A stretch of DNA of 14,316 bases. Source: Prevotella sp. Lineage in GTDB: Bacteria > Bacteroidota > Bacteroidia > Bacteroidales > Bacteroidaceae. A program made the translations under genes and the position numbers. Positions within the stretch are counted from its first letter, which is position 1. Each line of letters begins with the position of its first letter. The stretch lies in assembly GCA_017541365.1 (NCBI GenBank), contig JAFXZF010000042.1, positions 1 through 14,316 on the forward strand, in the 5' to 3' direction. A model generated the notes under the pieces. The model searched no databases. It had not been told where the DNA came from and was given only the letters and a program-made list of their open reading frames with translations. Positions 14,100-14,316 of the stretch are shown piece after piece.

Positions 14100-14186
14100 T
14101 ATATATATATATATAATATACTTATAAAAGAAATAAGAAAGATAATTATATATATAATTATCTTTCTTACAAAGAAAAGTTTTCTT
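14100..14186. repeat. AT-dinucleotide run, 36-bp perfect palindrome and a second small hairpin
   Basis: A (TA)n run covers about 14100-14115. A perfect palindrome spans 14134-14169: the 17 bases from 14135 to 14151 (AAGAAAGATAATTATAT) are exactly complementary to 14152-14168, plus one T-A pair outside. A further inverted repeat AAGAAAA/TTTTCTT (14172-14178 with 14180-14186) follows with one base between the arms. On the minus strand the palindrome is followed by TTATTTCTTTT, so it could act as a weak terminator for leftward transcription entering from the right. It could equally be a cruciform-forming or easily melted site. Confidence 0.8.
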
Positions 14187-14233
14187 AGTCGTTGTATCGG
14201 GTATAACAGATAGAGAAAGGTACATGTACCCAG

Positions 14234-14267
14234 AAGTCACAAGTCACAAAAGTCACAAAAGTCACAA
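14234..14267. repeat. 9-bp tandem array AAGTCACAA x3 plus a truncated unit
   Basis: AAGTCACAA occurs three times in a row (14241-14267), preceded by a 7-nt truncated unit AAGTCAC (14234-14240). It has the same 9-bp period as the other intergenic arrays, with an unrelated unit sequence. Confidence 0.88.
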
Positions 14268-14280
14268 CTAATATTTAAAT

Positions 14281-14296
14281 TGCAAATAAATTTGCA
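14281..14296. promoter_or_regulatory. TGCAAAT/ATTTGCA dyad with a possible rightward -7 box
   Basis: TGCAAAT (14281-14287) and ATTTGCA (14290-14296) form a perfect 7-bp inverted repeat with a 2-nt spacer. TAAATTTGC (14287-14295) on the plus strand fits TAnnTTTGC and could serve a gene beyond the right edge. There is no TTTG about 20 nt upstream, so the promoter reading is weak. Confidence 0.3.
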
Positions 14297-14316
14297 TTTT
14301 CGCTCATTTATTCGTA

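Larger units (their letters stand above)
13479..14316. other. Gene-free 838-bp region upstream of hisG
   Basis: No reading frame here has protein-like composition or a recognisable family. The longer frames (13600-13815 plus, 13989-14213 plus, 13920-14240 minus) are made of repeats; the minus one reads CYKCYKCYK through the 9-bp array. No tRNA or rRNA was seen. The region is a dense assembly of promoters, tandem arrays and palindromes, listed separately. Confidence 0.75.

Noticed and set aside
14025..14186. Chromosomal origin of replication (oriC)
   Set aside because: Repeats and AT-rich DNA are suggestive, but no TTATCCACA-type DnaA boxes were found and no dnaA or other origin-linked gene is in the window.
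13920..14240. Minus-strand frame with a CYKCYKCYK run
   Set aside because: The repeated peptide is a by-product of the 9-bp TGTAACATT array; the rest is AT-rich and unlike any protein.
14036..14267. CRISPR array
   Set aside because: Units are 9 bp and directly adjacent, with no unique spacers, and no cas genes are present.

Overview
The window looks like chromosomal DNA of a Bacteroidales bacterium, most likely a Prevotella/Segatella-type species. The protein sequences fit that group. Starts lack Shine-Dalgarno sequences and have A-rich leaders. The recognisable promoters are of the Bacteroidetes type (a TAnnTTTGC -7 box, in the best case with TTTG 20 nt upstream). The assignment rests on family recognition by eye, not on a search.

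Plus strand, 1-5052: the C-terminal part of a pyruvate:ferredoxin oxidoreductase enters from the left and ends at a strong hairpin-U terminator. A promoter then drives purA (adenylosuccinate synthetase), hisS (histidyl-tRNA synthetase) and a secreted SGNH esterase of the rhamnogalacturonan acetylesterase type (CE12). The esterase carries what looks like a truncated remnant of a pectin methylesterase (CE8) domain at its C-terminus. A 12-bp-stem hairpin at 5080-5116 separates this unit from the converging minus-strand operon.

Minus strand, 13478 down to 5144: one long, closely spaced gene run reads hisG - hisD - MATE transporter - DUF3737 beta-helix protein - MalY/PatB-type C-S lyase - hisC - galM - ndk. 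It is a histidine-biosynthesis operon whose hisD-hisC junction is occupied by a compact three-gene cassette. No hisB follows hisC. A good Bacteroidetes promoter lies just upstream of hisG, and a second candidate sits about 155 bp further up.

The most unusual aspect is non-coding. The gaps in the minus-strand operon that are not overlaps are largely built of short tandem repeats with 7-, 8- or 9-bp units, each gap with its own unit sequence, and three of them run into the stop codon of the gene before. One array, four perfect 8-bp units, lies inside the signal-peptide coding region of galM, so a copy-number change would shift its frame. A separate hexamer repeat, (NNTAAC)x4, is inserted in frame and in the same phase into two unrelated genes (galM and malY).

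Right end, 13479-14316: 838 bp with no convincing gene. It holds the his promoters, a three-way-junction-like palindromic element, a 22-bp direct repeat with an inverted third copy, two more 9-bp arrays, a 36-bp perfect AT-rich palindrome and a run of AT dinucleotides.
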